Below are positions 1 to 13,175 of a stretch of 64,000 bases of DNA, one piece after another. Made by a program: the position numbers and the translations under genes. Where the stretch lies: the NCBI GenBank assembly GCA_900239685.1, contig OENT01000140.1, positions 1 to 64,000 of the forward strand. Reading direction: 5' to 3'. The stretch's first letter is position 1. Every line of letters begins with the position of its first letter. Under the pieces are notes generated by a model. It saw only the letters and a program-made list of their open reading frames with translations, searched no databases and was not told the origin of the DNA. This stretch comes from Rotaria macrura. Taxonomy: Eukaryota > Rotifera > Eurotatoria > Philodinida > Philodinidae.

Positions 1-327
1 AGCGGGATACGGTGGTTTCCGACTCTTTTCCGATGTTTCTTTACCGGATTTTTGTATTTTACAGTTGGATCCTGGTGGAACTTGCTATAGTTCCGGTTGG
101 TTCCTGGCTGATCCGTGGTATTTCCTTGAAATTTCCGGTTTCCGGAAGTCTCCGGATTATCCAGGTTCCGGGTACGGTTATATCCGGCCGGAATACTGCT
201 TCCATGTTCCGGTTGTTTATCCGGCGGGAAACGGCCGGAAATACGCCGGAACCGGCAGGAAGTAGCCGGAATATATCACGTTTCCTGCGGGTTCCGGCCG
301 GATCCGGTCTCCGGAACGAACGACCTG
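1..327. repeat. GC-rich element of tiled TTCCGGAA-like palindromes, right end only
   Basis: This stretch is far richer in G+C than the next 12 kb and is packed with CCGG cores in variants of TTCCGGAA (for example GGCCGGAA, TCCGGAT, TTCCGGTT, CGCCGGAA). There are more than twenty in about 330 bases, spaced irregularly. The pattern stops abruptly after CGACCTG at 321-327, and ordinary AT-rich DNA follows. CGACCTG is also the right end of the element at 61000-61300, so I take 327 as the right border. The left border lies outside the window. A 156-codon open frame crosses it, but its product is a low-complexity reading of the repeat and not a recognisable protein. Confidence 0.6.
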
Positions 328-3300
328 GGCATCAGCGAAATTTGAAATGTTCGATGTTCAATAACGAAAATGCTGAACGAAATATACTGCAATTACATTA
401 TGTGGACAACGATTTGAAAATAGTTCTTTCCTTTTTAACGCAAAATCTTTCAATTAAGATCCATCGTGATCTTTTTCATTAGCAGGTTTGCTCTATCCAA
501 AGAATGTTAATTTAATGGGCGATATTGCATCACAGTAATCTATCAAAAACAAAAAACGTGAGACCTTTTACATTCACTTCGATGCCAAGGTTCGATTATA
601 GTATGTGGATGAATATGAGTACTATAATTTCTACTTTGTATTTCTTGTCTTGAAGTATCATTGAAGTTTTCTGATACTACGAAATGCTCAGTTATCAAAT
701 TTCGATAGTCTAATTCTGAGAACCTCAGTTTCGCCTGTAATGATCAATCTGAAAACATCAATAACAGCAGAAGAATTATTTGTTGAAGTAAAAATAAGAC
801 TATTGAAGTTTGTCTAAATCAACGAGAGTCCAGTGATGGATTTGTAAGTCTTCACATTCTTGATGACTGCGTGGCAAATAGACTATTCTAACCGGTCGAG
901 TTTGTGGATTGGGCGTCAACAACTACCGATGACTTGCATCTCTGTTTTACACTTTTCGTGCAGTTCCATAAAACAATGAATTTCCAATAGGCTTTTTACC
1001 GGATAGAACTTCCTCGAATAACTGTCAATCTAATGTTGGCGTAATATAAATTTGAAACATGATCTACCTGATGCTTATGGTTGCACGATTATGATTGTGT
1101 TCACAATATAGACTACTTAAATTTTTAGAACTAGAAAAAACAATCAGTTCATATATTCTAATCAGATGATATTGGCATACATCCGTCAATTGTCCATCAT
1201 CAATATCTCCCACAACCCCTGGTGACCAATTTGTTAATTAGATTCACATTGAATAATACATTAGTCTGTAATTATTTTAATAACTGAAATGTATCGTACT
1301 GTCTATGATATAGGGTACTAAATGATAGTACTTACATCATGTGCAGATTTCATTGATATATTATTTTTGCAATAAGTTTGTATCTGAGTCTGGAGTATTA
1401 AATGCAACATGTGTAATCAAGAAATCACCTTCACACCGCTTGAGTAAAATGAGATGTGACTTTGGCCTATTAAATCGACTTCTACAAGTTACTCGAACCT
1501 GACAAGAATATCTACAGAAACCCATTTGTTCTCACAAAACCAGATCTTTCGAATCCGTTACCTTCATGGTTGAAGCTTTCTTCTAAATTTAAGTTATTGT
1601 CTAGTTTTCATTCACTACGAAATGTGATCAGCTCTTAGAAGAAAGAATATTTTGCACAACTTCTGGTTCAGCATTTATTTAAATGGAAAACGGTTTTTCT
1701 TTGACGCCTAATCCTAAGAGAATAAGTTGAGAAAGTACCGTCACTTAACGGATGCATGTCTTACCCCATATGTTTTAGTACTCATCGAAGAAAAACTAAC
1801 ATAACTCAGTGTAGGTAACAAACCACAGAGTACACGAAAATAATTCATCTCTCTCATTGCAAACAAAGTACTTTAGAAGCTCATCTAATTGTAAAAGAAA
1901 TTAGCTTTCCAAATTTCTACCGGGTATATGCATGATTAACGTTCTTGTTTTTGTCTATCAATTCAACTAAAAAAAAGAGCAATCCATACTTGGTTGAAAA
2001 TATCAATACTATTCGAGCGCGCTTCTATATCGCTTAGGAACAGTATCAAATGGTTTCGCGCGTTTTAACTTGAGCAAAAGTTCTCTCGAACACTGACAGC
2101 TTAATCTACTGCATCCTGTATTTTTGTTTTTGCTGAACTATAGAACTTATGTATCTGGATCCTACTATGTATTTGTGAAGAAAAGAGTACTCCGAAAAAT
2201 CGAGGCTTGCCAATGTTCATGAAGCATGATATTCAATGAATGGCGAAGAAAAATGTTTGGGTGGATTTCTATTTGAAAATGGTAATGTAATTTTTTCTTG
2301 TGAAATATATTTTTGTTTCTGAAAATCGATCTGATATTTCTTGTATATATTTCAAAGTCTAACTATTCTGAATATGTATTAGACAAAAATAATTCATATT
2401 GAAAAGGATCTTATGCCGCTCATATGCTATTATATTACTAATTTCATTCTGTACTATCTAAATTGTGTATTTGCTTTAGCTAATTTATAAAATCTCTGGT
2501 TTGAAAATCTTCATCAAGCTGTTATTTCGAATCACGCAGGTATGACTTCTTCATCACAATATATAAATAGTATCGTTTGTGAATAGATTTGGGCAATCTT
2601 GAAACATTTTACAAACGGAAATAGATCGAATACAGACGTTCATTACAAAGAAACTCGAACAATACTCGTTTACATGCTTTATACTATAGTAGGGAAATGT
2701 GATTGAACTTGTTCAAGTTCATCTTCAGCATCTAATGGCATGGATATTTAGAAAAATATCACCAGCAAATACGTTCCATTCTGAGTCATACAGAAAGTGT
2801 TTAATATAAATGGATTGTTTTCAGATAATTTTCAAGTCATTCACCACTTGATTTCTTCTTACTTGAACTGTATTCATAATACTTTGACCATACTATTGCT
2901 TTCCTAAGAGCAACAAAAGTATCTATGAATCAACAATAATACTTCAGTTTACATATTTTTGTGAGTCTTTCATTTTATATCTGAAAACAGTTTAGACCAA
3001 AGTTGGACACGAAAAAATTAGAGAAATATTATTTATTTCTTGTTTTCGAATCTTTGCAATCATCGATAAGAATAAACGTCAATAAAAACAAACAATCAAT
3101 CGTATTCAATGGCAATCATATAGCTCATCGTGTTTCTTGAATACTGTGTCGTAATGCTAGTGTTTTCAGATTTTTTACGAACTCTGCAGTTATTTCTTCG
3201 CAGTTAAACGTCAAGTAATGCGAAGTCAGATTTTTCTGCTTTAAACAACATCTTATCAACGAAGCATTAGCTTTCGGCAAGAAGCTCGAATTCGAGCTTC

Positions 3301-6300
3301 AAGCTTAATTTATATAAGAGATAACAACAACAATTTGCCCTCACTCCAAGAATCACAGTACTCTTTTAATTAATAATATTGAAGCACATTTAATATGTTT
3401 TGAAAGCTGAAGAAGATAACACCGGACTTGTGTTCACGATGATTGTTGTGTATATGAGTTTAGTATTGAAATGGGTGAGAAACATGAAGAAATTTTGTTC
3501 CACGATAGATTATCCAATCATAGAGACGCTGGTCGATAATCGAAAAGTTAATTATGAAGAGTAAACGGTCTAAAAACAAGATTGAATACCATGTTCGAAA
3601 TAGATTGGATACATAAACTCGATAGAGATAGAGAGACCACTTTTTGCACACGTACAGCATCAATACAATGCCAGGTTCGTTTCCACTTAATCACATTCAT
3701 CAGAAATCTCTTTCATGCGTTGAAATGAAACAGAAAGAGAAATGATCATCAAGAAATAGAGTCAAGAATGGCTTTTAATAACGAGCGGACAGAAAAAGAC
3801 AGCCAGAAAAGAATGATGTTATGTCCTATCCTTCAAAGATTGCAATTTTATCTGATAATCAATGCCAACATCGAATTTCAATAGCAATGTAGTATATGAA
3901 TGTGAAAAAATGGTATATGATCAAAGACTTTATGTATACTCATGTGCCTGTATAAATTCCAGATATGGCAAACTAATGTCTAGCAAAACTCGTAGCGTTC
4001 GACAGTGTTAGGTCCCCAACAAAACACTCTTCAGTATATAATGAGATAGCTATCAGCACATCAAATCGTATGCCGATGGCATACATTTACCATTGAGTCC
4101 ACGCTTCAGGTAATAAATAGTATAATGGAGATATGAATTGATGACTGAACGCTTTTATATCTCCCTTCTATTGAAATTCAAATTCCATTTGATTATGGCT
4201 AATCATGATTTTTTATGGAAAATATATTGATGAACGTGTTCGTTGTAAATAATCATGCAGCGGTTTAAATTAATCCCTGAACGAACAAGATAGAGTACAA
4301 GTTGTAATTCGTTGGAAATAGATGTACACATATGCATGATATAAGAACCGATGTGTTGGACGCCGGTAGTGCTGATTGAATTGTTATTTAACGTTTCTTA
4401 TAGTTATGTTCGGAATAATGATGCACAAGTCTGACTTGCTGAAGCGAAGTTCATACTTTTTTGTTTCGAAACATGTGTCAAAGAAAGCCAGCTGACTTCT
4501 AAGAGTTTTAGTTTAACTAGATTGTTTTTATGTAGGTAGCAAAGCAATTTCTAATCTTCTTCAAAACTATGCAAATAGAACAAAACGAAACTTTGTTAAA
4601 ATACAAAAGCATGCATAGCGAAACTTATTCAATATGATCTAAAACAAAGGAATATGCATTGCGGAACATTTTATCATATCAAGCCTGCTTAGTTTCATGA
4701 GATCAACTGATTATAAAAGAAAAAGAAACAAACATGACCTAAATGTTCAAAGATTTCTATTTAATAGAATATTGGATTGGGCATCAAAAACCCTTTTATT
4801 TCAAGCTAATTTTTTGAGTCTGTATCAATTCAATAAAACTCTATAGTGTGTATAACTGGATGAACAGCAGTATGTGTTCGCGATAGAGCGTTCAATTAAA
4901 TGCGATTCTTGAAATAAGTTTTATCTCAATGAAGACAATTATAATCAACCATTCACTGACAATAATAGTCATATTTTTATTGTTTTCGCAGAAGTGAAGT
5001 ATAGACACTATAAATATCACATTAATAAAAGTTTCATAGCATGAAAACATCGATGATTTGGCAGAGTTTGAAACAGATAACTCGAGAAGACATATATTAG
5101 AGTGAAATGCATATCGATACTAATTCAGTAAACTAATTTAATTTGACAACATCATGAGAACAGTCAACTCAATGACTGTTTCCTTCTTTTAGGGAAAAAT
5201 GATAAAAACACTATAATACCATTAGAAAATCAATATTTCTACTGACAACATTAAGTACGAGTGTGGCTGCATAATATTTCAGGATATGGAAAGGGGTCTG
5301 TAAAGAAACAATTGCCAGAGTATAATATGGAAAGTGAAAGAAAGTATTCACTGAGAATATTTTTCCACATGCACTAATAGTTATTTTCTTTTTGAATTGT
5401 ATCAATGTGTTTTCCTTAGCATCTATACAGCTCAAACATCTGTATGGATGAAAATAAAGTAACTCGCATGCTTCAGCCGCCATGAACACATTATTACATA
5501 TGCATTAATAAGACTGTTTTCTTGAGAATCATTCTACATGGGAAGTAAAACAATCGATTCTTAGAATACGACAACTGATGTTATTTCGATGGTAAGTACA
5601 AACCAGCAAAAACTCAACGTGAGTGCCTAAAAAGTATCCGTATTCAAAGAGACGTTTTACTAAAGCGAAATGTTATTATCGTGCGTTCATCGGGTAACTA
5701 TGATCAATTTTTTGGTAGGAAGCTACAATTCTATTGCCCACAGGAAAATAATCCGAAAAAATGCATGATCTACTACAATTTCCAAAAGATTGGATCAAAG
5801 TTGTCTCTAACGAGAAACAGCAAAGATGTAAAAGTAAGATCAGCCGTCCTGAAGCAGATGTATCTAACATATGAAGTATCCTATATCCAATAGGAGTATA
5901 AGTCGTTGCGTGAAATACTAAACGAACGAATCTCGTTGATTTGATATACGTCCAAACAAGTAAGTACACAACGTGGTGAAAGGTAGGCGACGTGTCAAAA
6001 AAAGCGATGTGCTGCACTGCTCATAGACGATTTTGATGCTGCCACTAGTGAATAGCAAAATCAAATATTCAGTTGATGAGATTATTGTACGTTTTTTTGA
6101 AGAAAGATTGAATAAAAATGAGAAGGAACTACTCAGATTCTGTTTACCTGATTTTCTCATTGCTGTCAGGAATTTCTATCGAGTCAAACTGACATAGTAA
6201 ATATCTGGCAATCATCATTCTCAAGTTGAGGAAAATTTCAATTATATAAAATACTATTAACTGAATATTAATTTACAGAAGGAAATTATGAGCGAAGAGA

Positions 6301-9300
6301 TCTCTGTCAAGTATGATGAATCGGCTGAATACTGGAAGGCATAAGTGAGTGGTAGGATATTAGATCCAGAAAATAATGATCCAAGTAAGTTGAAATAGTA
6401 TTCGACAGGTTGTATACATAATCTTTTTAATCCATAATAACTTCGTTTTTCAAAAAGAATGACCAAGTCATCTTTGAAAAGGTTTTTCATGAACTCTTCA
6501 TCTTCTTTGGAGTATAGTTAGTAATATATGATAGACTAGAGGAATAAAATACTATGGAATGAAATTAGGGAAGAGACTCACAAAGCCATCAACGAGATTG
6601 ATCAAAGTAAGACCGACGTGATCTGCAATGACTGGAAGAGATATAACTTTACTGCACAATAGTATAGTAATTCATAGTGAAGGAACAGTTTCCTTTCATG
6701 CATGAACGATAAATTGGAACTTGTAGAGAATATATTCCTAATCTGTTTGACATTTATACAACTATGAATCTACTGTCATGTAATATATCTCTGATAATAT
6801 ATATTTCAGTAGAAGAGGAGTTCCTGTAGAAAAGCTAGTCCTCTAAGTAATAGTTCACTTACATCAGTAACAAAAATACTTAGCAAAAACTACGATAAAG
6901 AGGTTGGTTAATATAAGAGTCAAAGCTTCGCGTGAAACTTCAAGAAACATCTGAAATGGCAGCTATCTTTACTTGTGTTTACGGTAATATAAATGGCGGT
7001 AAAATAATAAGCGTGATTTCCTGAATTTATCTCAATCTAAGTGTCTATACGGAAATGTTTTCTCGCATGTGACAATCATTTCATCGCAAAAGTATTCTAC
7101 ATAGCTAATCTATTAAGACATACTCAAGCGTTCATGCTACTAAATCTGTAATGAATCGTATCCATTTACTCAAAGAAACTGCAAATAATGTCTAGACATA
7201 ATGAGGGTTCATATAGATGAATTTTACTGATGAAAATTTTGAAAAAAAGGAGCAGCTTATGTATATGCTAATGAATGAACATCTGAATTCTTTGAGGTTA
7301 TAATCAATGTATCCTAAGGATGTGATAAAAGAGACTGACTCAAGTAGTATTCTATCAGTATGTTATGTCAAGAAAATATTTCAAGAAAAATCATGAAAAG
7401 ACAAAATCCAATGTGCTCTGCCGTCATAGAATTTCTGAATGAAAGATTTCTCTAGAACAACATCACAGTTATATCACCGTATATAGTATCTAGATATCTA
7501 CTCATAAAGAAGAGATGAAAACAAGAAATATGCAATCATTACTTTCATTCAATGTACTGCATAGTATTATTTTTTAACTAAAATTGACGTATCACTTGTT
7601 CCTCAGGCATGTTGCCGCATCAAGTGACTTTTCAACTAATCTCCATTTACTGGCAGTATTCTTCATTGATATTTCTATATGTAGTTGTCTTCTTGTAACT
7701 ATTTTCAGCACTGACGTGATTCCGTTTATCGAATCATTCTCAATGAATATTATCTCCAACTCTCCTAATTTTGTTTCATCTTGATTTGACTGATATAAAT
7801 TATGAATCTAGGACCTCTAAAAACCAATGATATCATTATTGAATAATCTAGAATTACAAGTTGCATGATTGCAATCAATTATGTTTCGAAATACTAAAAA
7901 CACTCTTGCTATCTAGTCGTTGGCTGTATTACTGCATAGTACGTGAATATTAAGTACCACCCATATCTTCATCAATTTTACGAATCTTTTTACAATACTG
8001 CACGACTCATGGCATCAGTTCATTTAAAATAGTTGGTGAACAAGTACCATCACTTGCCTGGTCCCTTATTTCATTCGAGAAACTTTGACTTTCAATCAGC
8101 ACATGGTTGTATCATCCGTATGATAAATGAATTTTCAGAACAAATATTTTCACTTAATTTACTCGTTTTGAATCGAAATAATCATGTTTACTGAAAGTAA
8201 TCATTATAAACAAGAAAAATGAATAATTATAATGCTTCTTGAAAGTGTTCGGTTCACTTAATTTTCTTTGCTTTCAATCATACATAGAAATTCAATCCGT
8301 TAACGAATATTCTCTGAACAATGAATGAAAATAACGCATGTTGCGTTCCATGATCATAATTCATACCGAATTTGACTCCCTATATTTCAGATGGTAAACA
8401 TCTTATGATGTAAATGAATAAATCTATGGTAATCGTGGTATATATGTTTCTTGTCGTTTCATTTTTAAAGTATAGCAGAAATTGATCTTCTTATTGATAA
8501 ATTGTAAACGAATGATTTATAATACAGTTTCATTCATGTAATTTGTTTGCATTCACGTGTAACAGCCAACTTTCGGACTTGATGATAGACCGCATTACAA
8601 TGGGATAATGCACACGAAAGTTTTATTTATATATTCTATCGATATTCAAACAAATAGATGAAGGAAAGTGGAGTGCATTGAATATAACGTCCTAAATGAA
8701 CTCTTTTCATCAATCTTCCATTCCTGTAACGTTTTCATTTTGAATAAGAACATTTCTAGCTAGTTATACAGATTAAAGATGTATAAATCATGAATAATCT
8801 TGATTGATGTTTCAGTCATCTACTAAGAAGTTTTGTGCAGAAGCACGAGGTTCACGTAACTGATGACACATCAAATAGAAAATGGACTTGTATGTTCCAA
8901 AGGAATTATTCATTTCTTTTTACTCCTACCCAAATAAAAGCTGAAAACGAATTCGATGATCAATAATCACAATATAGAGGAATGATATGTACGAGAAATT
9001 CGTGCACTTATTTTGTGAAGTAGTAAACCGAATATAGTTGTTGTTTTTCAAAGGAGATACTGTAATAAGTTGATGTATGTATTTTCATCCTTCCCGGCCC
9101 AATAATTTTATTCATAATTGTAACATAAATTGAATGAAAACTTTAGCACTCATTCATCGTAGAAGATGACGCAATCAATGATTGATTGTAATTTTTCCAA
9201 TAATTTCATTCGTCTATAGAACTGTTTCTCTGTCTAATAGGGAGAGCTGTTGTATTCTTTAATGATTAGATGAAATGGAAATCATTCTTATTGCAGGTGT

Positions 9301-12300
9301 ACTATTCATTTATTGGTTTTGTTTTCATGGCTGTTTTCTCAGTTATGAGAGTTCTTGCAGATGACATAAGAAAAGAACTGATCATGACCCACTATTTGAG
9401 ATCATCAATTCAGGCCGCTTAAAAGGAATGCATTGTTGAATTTTCATGAATAAATATCACCTAGCAAATGCATGACTATTTCCCAAGTCTTCTGAAAGTT
9501 TCATTTATCCATCACATGCGATCAAATCAATGATTCCAAAACGTTCACTCTACTTTTCAGCCATCAATACAATGAATAGTCGCTATCACCGTCGGATTTT
9601 GTTTTTTTACAATGTCTACAGTATTTCACGTGCTTTCCTCGGTCAGTCAGTAGATACTCACACAATAAAATTGAATGATTCAGAAAATGCCAATGATTAA
9701 ATGCATCAATGTTAAATATTTCGCAGCAAAGTTGTACAGTCCCTAGATATCCAGAAGACAGCATATCAAATGAATGAGTTGAATCAAGATTCTCTTCGCC
9801 TATGTTTCTTTGGCTTTATGAAAAGTATTTGGAAGTCATATGATGACATGTACGTGTATGAATAATGAATCTTCATAACGACATTTGTGACATTTGGCAC
9901 AAAGATCCTATCGTAGAATTTCGTTATTCAAAAAAAAAAATTGTTGGATTCAAGGTAATAATGTCAATTGACATGATAATAGAACTATACTAAGGACAAT
10001 GAAGTTCACCGATAACCTATTTTATTATTGAAGTGTGCAGCTTCTCTAGAGGATCATGAGTGACACAGAGAACGAATTATAATGACTACCTTTAAGACTG
10101 GGTTCAATTATTTTTTCTCTTTTCTCATAGAAGTTCTGTTGCGATTAACGGCAAACGTATCACATGGCATATAACTGATACTGACAACAGTTGTATTCAT
10201 CTATTCTATTATGCCCAGAGTTAAGGTCTCAAGATCATCAGCCGATCAATAATCGGTGAGGAAGAAAATGATTTCTATCGAGCTGGTTGCCAGTACCTGG
10301 TGGAGGAAATTCTTCAGGTCCTTAATGGAAATATCAGACAGTGGTAAAATCATATCTAGTGCACTCTGTAATGTGCCAAGATTTTGACTACAAACAAAAT
10401 GAATTAGAACTCTAAGTAAACTTACAGATTAATACCATATCAATCTACTAGAAGCTGCCAGAATATCTGATCTAAATATGGTTAGCACTCTGCATCACTT
10501 CACCAGAAACAATAGAACTGATCAATGGAGAAAAAGTAATTCTTTAGTTTTAATAAGCTCCTCCGAGCTGAATATTTGATAAAGAAGTAAACATTCGCGG
10601 ATATAACTCTATTCGCCGTGGTGAATTTTCAAGAAAGCTCATGGACAGGTACACCGTATACATATCTATCTACAAACTCAGAGTTTCTCTTCAAACTGAG
10701 ACTAAGAAGAATTTCATGAATTGTTTTCCGACATTTATTGGTAATGAGTTATCTTATAGTTATCGCTATCTATTGACTTTGGCGCTATTCGTTTAAATTT
10801 CTATAAAATCCTTACTTATTTAGCACGCTAATTAGAAAATCATGAAAAGAGTAATCTGCATGGAGCTGTCCGCTGACATATTTTTTCAAATCAAGAATCT
10901 TATTAATCACCGGCGTAAACATAAAAAATGGCTCCATTCATATAATCTAAACAGACTGAATTCTGAGATAATCCTTCGTTTAGGTTGATTTATGATAAAA
11001 TTACTTTAAATGTAATAAAAAGCACATCATTTATACTAACTGACCAATTAATTTAAAAAATAGACGATTAGCCTTGAATCTTGAGTGCTCGTGCTTATTA
11101 CATTAAGTAGTGAAAATTGTCATTTTCGAACAAACTTCAGCAGTAATTAGTAGCTATTAAAAAATGGAACCAAGCATATTTCTTTCAACAAGTTCTTTCC
11201 TTTCGTATAAATTAGCATGAATAGTTACTTTTCTTGAAATAACATATTTTTACTATGAATTTAAACTGATGTCTAGTCCGTCATTGAAATTCAACAACCA
11301 CATTGACTCAAAAGGCATATTTTCTGAATATTTCCAATAGAATTATGTGTTGAAGTTACAATGCTTTTGAGATCAAGAAATCATTGAACTTGAAAAAAGC
11401 ACATATGCAGACTTATTACAAAAAATAACATTTTTCTATTTACAGTCTTTGAAAGTCGAGGTTCTACGTCTTGTCGAAAATTATCCATCATCATCCCAAC
11501 TAAGAAATTAGTTGAGTGTCTCAAAAGCAAAATATTTCTAGGTTAACTCATTCGGAGCAAGAGCACTATGAAAACGTGTTAATGTTATGATAGTCATGTA
11601 GTTAGCCAGCTGTGACCTCTGAAATATTGGATGGTGCTGTGAGACTTACTCTATCGAACGAAAACTAGACTTAGTGTTATCATTCAGCTTAAAACTAATA
11701 GTGCAAGATATTATTGGTTATTACTTTTCTCAAGACAACATTATGTTGAAAGAGACCCTAGGAAATCAATAAATGTTATTTAAAGTTTTCAGTGGTCAAA
11801 TTATAACTAGAACTTAGATTTCAGTTTCATACTGATGATTTATATTGAATCTCACTATACAACCAGAAGCTGATACAGTAATCAGGTTCTAAACTTTAAA
11901 TCTTCCTCGAAATTCATATGGTTGGAAATACCAGATTTTTTCTGTGCAAGATAATATATACTTAATACCTTCACTAGAGAGCTTCTTGACCACTTTAACT
12001 CTATTACTCATGCAAAGCATTTGATGATGAACCTTCGTTATATCCAACTTTCTAGCGACAACACTCACGAGGAATAGCGGTCAACAAAATGGATATCCAC
12101 CTTTATATCAAACTAGAGAAAAATCCCTCCTTGAATTTAATTTACAACGACTTCCATATCATTTTAAAATGTATTGACAAGTTTCTTCAATAGTATTACA
12201 GTATTTAACTCTACCTTCGATTGATTCATGATGGCTAAAGATAATTCGTCATACAAAAAAGTCTTAAATGTTAGCATGTAGCGAATGGGTATTTTTGACA

Positions 12301-12524
12301 GAGAAACCAAACACAGCTCAAGCGATCTAGCTAGTTTCGATGATTTGGATTCAGTTGGTATTATTGAGCGATGTGAAAATGTAGATACTATTCGTGGGTT
12401 GTTCGTTGATCAACGCAAAAATAGTCAAAGCCAAAGGGATGTGTAGAACTCATGATCGACTGTTGTGCAGTACAACGCTATTAAGTCTAATGTCATTTAA
12501 AAAGTCAAAAATTTGATCTGTTCT
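328..12524. other. 12-kb stretch with no supported gene
   Basis: AT-rich sequence on both strands. No open frame exceeds about 113 codons, and none of the short ones reads as a known family or joins neighbours across plausible splice sites. I see no terminal repeats, no long tandem arrays, no RNA gene and no transposase-like frame. One small nested inverted repeat occurs at 8568-8622 (listed separately). It is best described as intergenic DNA or very old decayed sequence. Confidence 0.5.
8568..8622. repeat. small nested inverted repeat
   Basis: AACTTTCG at 8568-8575 is inverted at 8615-8622, and inside it GCATTA at 8592-8597 is inverted at 8606-8611 around an 8-nt loop. Together they could fold as an interrupted hairpin of about 55 nt. 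Arms this short can arise by chance in 12 kb of AT-rich DNA, so I attach no function. Confidence 0.35.
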
Positions 12525-13175
12525 TCAAAAGCGATTTCGGAATGAAACTGCTGCTTCAATGAAATTTGTACATTTTTTTTCTTTCAGAAGTCCCATGACT
12601 ATTCTTCCATCAATGTATTGTGCCTTTCCTATCTTAATGCAATCGAGACACTTACCAGAAGAAATATCGAGAGAAATTCTGTTGATAAGAGCTACACTAT
12701 CTACTTTGATTGAGATACCGGGTGGTTTTTCAAATTGTTCGACTAATTTTTTCAATTTTGTTTTGAAGTCATTCAAATCTTTTTCATTGAAATCTTTTTC
12801 TTGACGAGCAAGCATTAGCTGATCCGTTAGTCCAGCTAAATTTTCCTCTATCTTTTTTATATGCTGACTCGTTTGTTGCAATTGTAGTTGTCTGCATTCC
12901 GCTGCGATTTGTTGGATTTTTTTAATTGAATCCTCTTCCCATTGATTTATTTGTTTTACCAATGCATGCTTATCAGGAGTTTTTGTCTGTTCAGTAAGTT
13001 TTTGTCTGAATAGATTACGGTCAGCGTCAATATTTTCGAATTCCCCATTTAATTCTTGAAGATGAAGAGGCCAATGCTCATTACAAAAATGTTGTGAACA
13101 GCCGTTACATGGAATAATAACTCGCTTTTTTTCGTCACATGTGCGACATCGAGCTTTAACAGGTGCTTCTGCCAT
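12525..13175 (-). CDS. B-box-like zinc finger/coiled-coil protein without C-terminal NHL repeats
   Basis: Single-exon frame of 216 residues starting at ATG 13175. Residues about 9-34 carry a B-box-like Cys/His pattern: CRTC, then IPCNGCSQHFCNEHW, followed by HLQEL. Residues about 45-150 are rich in K, E, Q and L and predict a coiled coil. Many bdelloid rotifer proteins, by family knowledge, have this N-terminal layout followed by NHL beta-propeller repeats, as in TRIM/NHL ubiquitin ligases. Here there is no RING before the B-box and no NHL after the coiled coil: the frame stops after SFRNRF. It may be a short paralogue working as a protein-binding adaptor, or a truncated copy. No downstream exon could be identified in the gene-free DNA that follows. 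Real coding status is likely; the function is not known. Confidence 0.7.
   Translation of the reverse strand: MAEAPVKARCRTCDEKKRVIIPCNGCSQHFCNEHWPLHLQELNGEFENIDADRNLFRQKLTEQTKTPDKHALVKQINQWEEDSIKKIQQIAAECRQLQLQQTSQHIKKIEENLAGLTDQLMLARQEKDFNEKDLNDFKTKLKKLVEQFEKPPGISIKVDSVALINRISLDISSGKCLDCIKIGKAQYIDGRIVMGLLKEKKCTNFIEAAVSFRNRF

Noticed and set aside
12-482. 156-codon plus-strand open frame at the left edge
   Set aside because: Two thirds of it is a translation of the CCGG palindrome tract. Its product is repetitive and matches no family.
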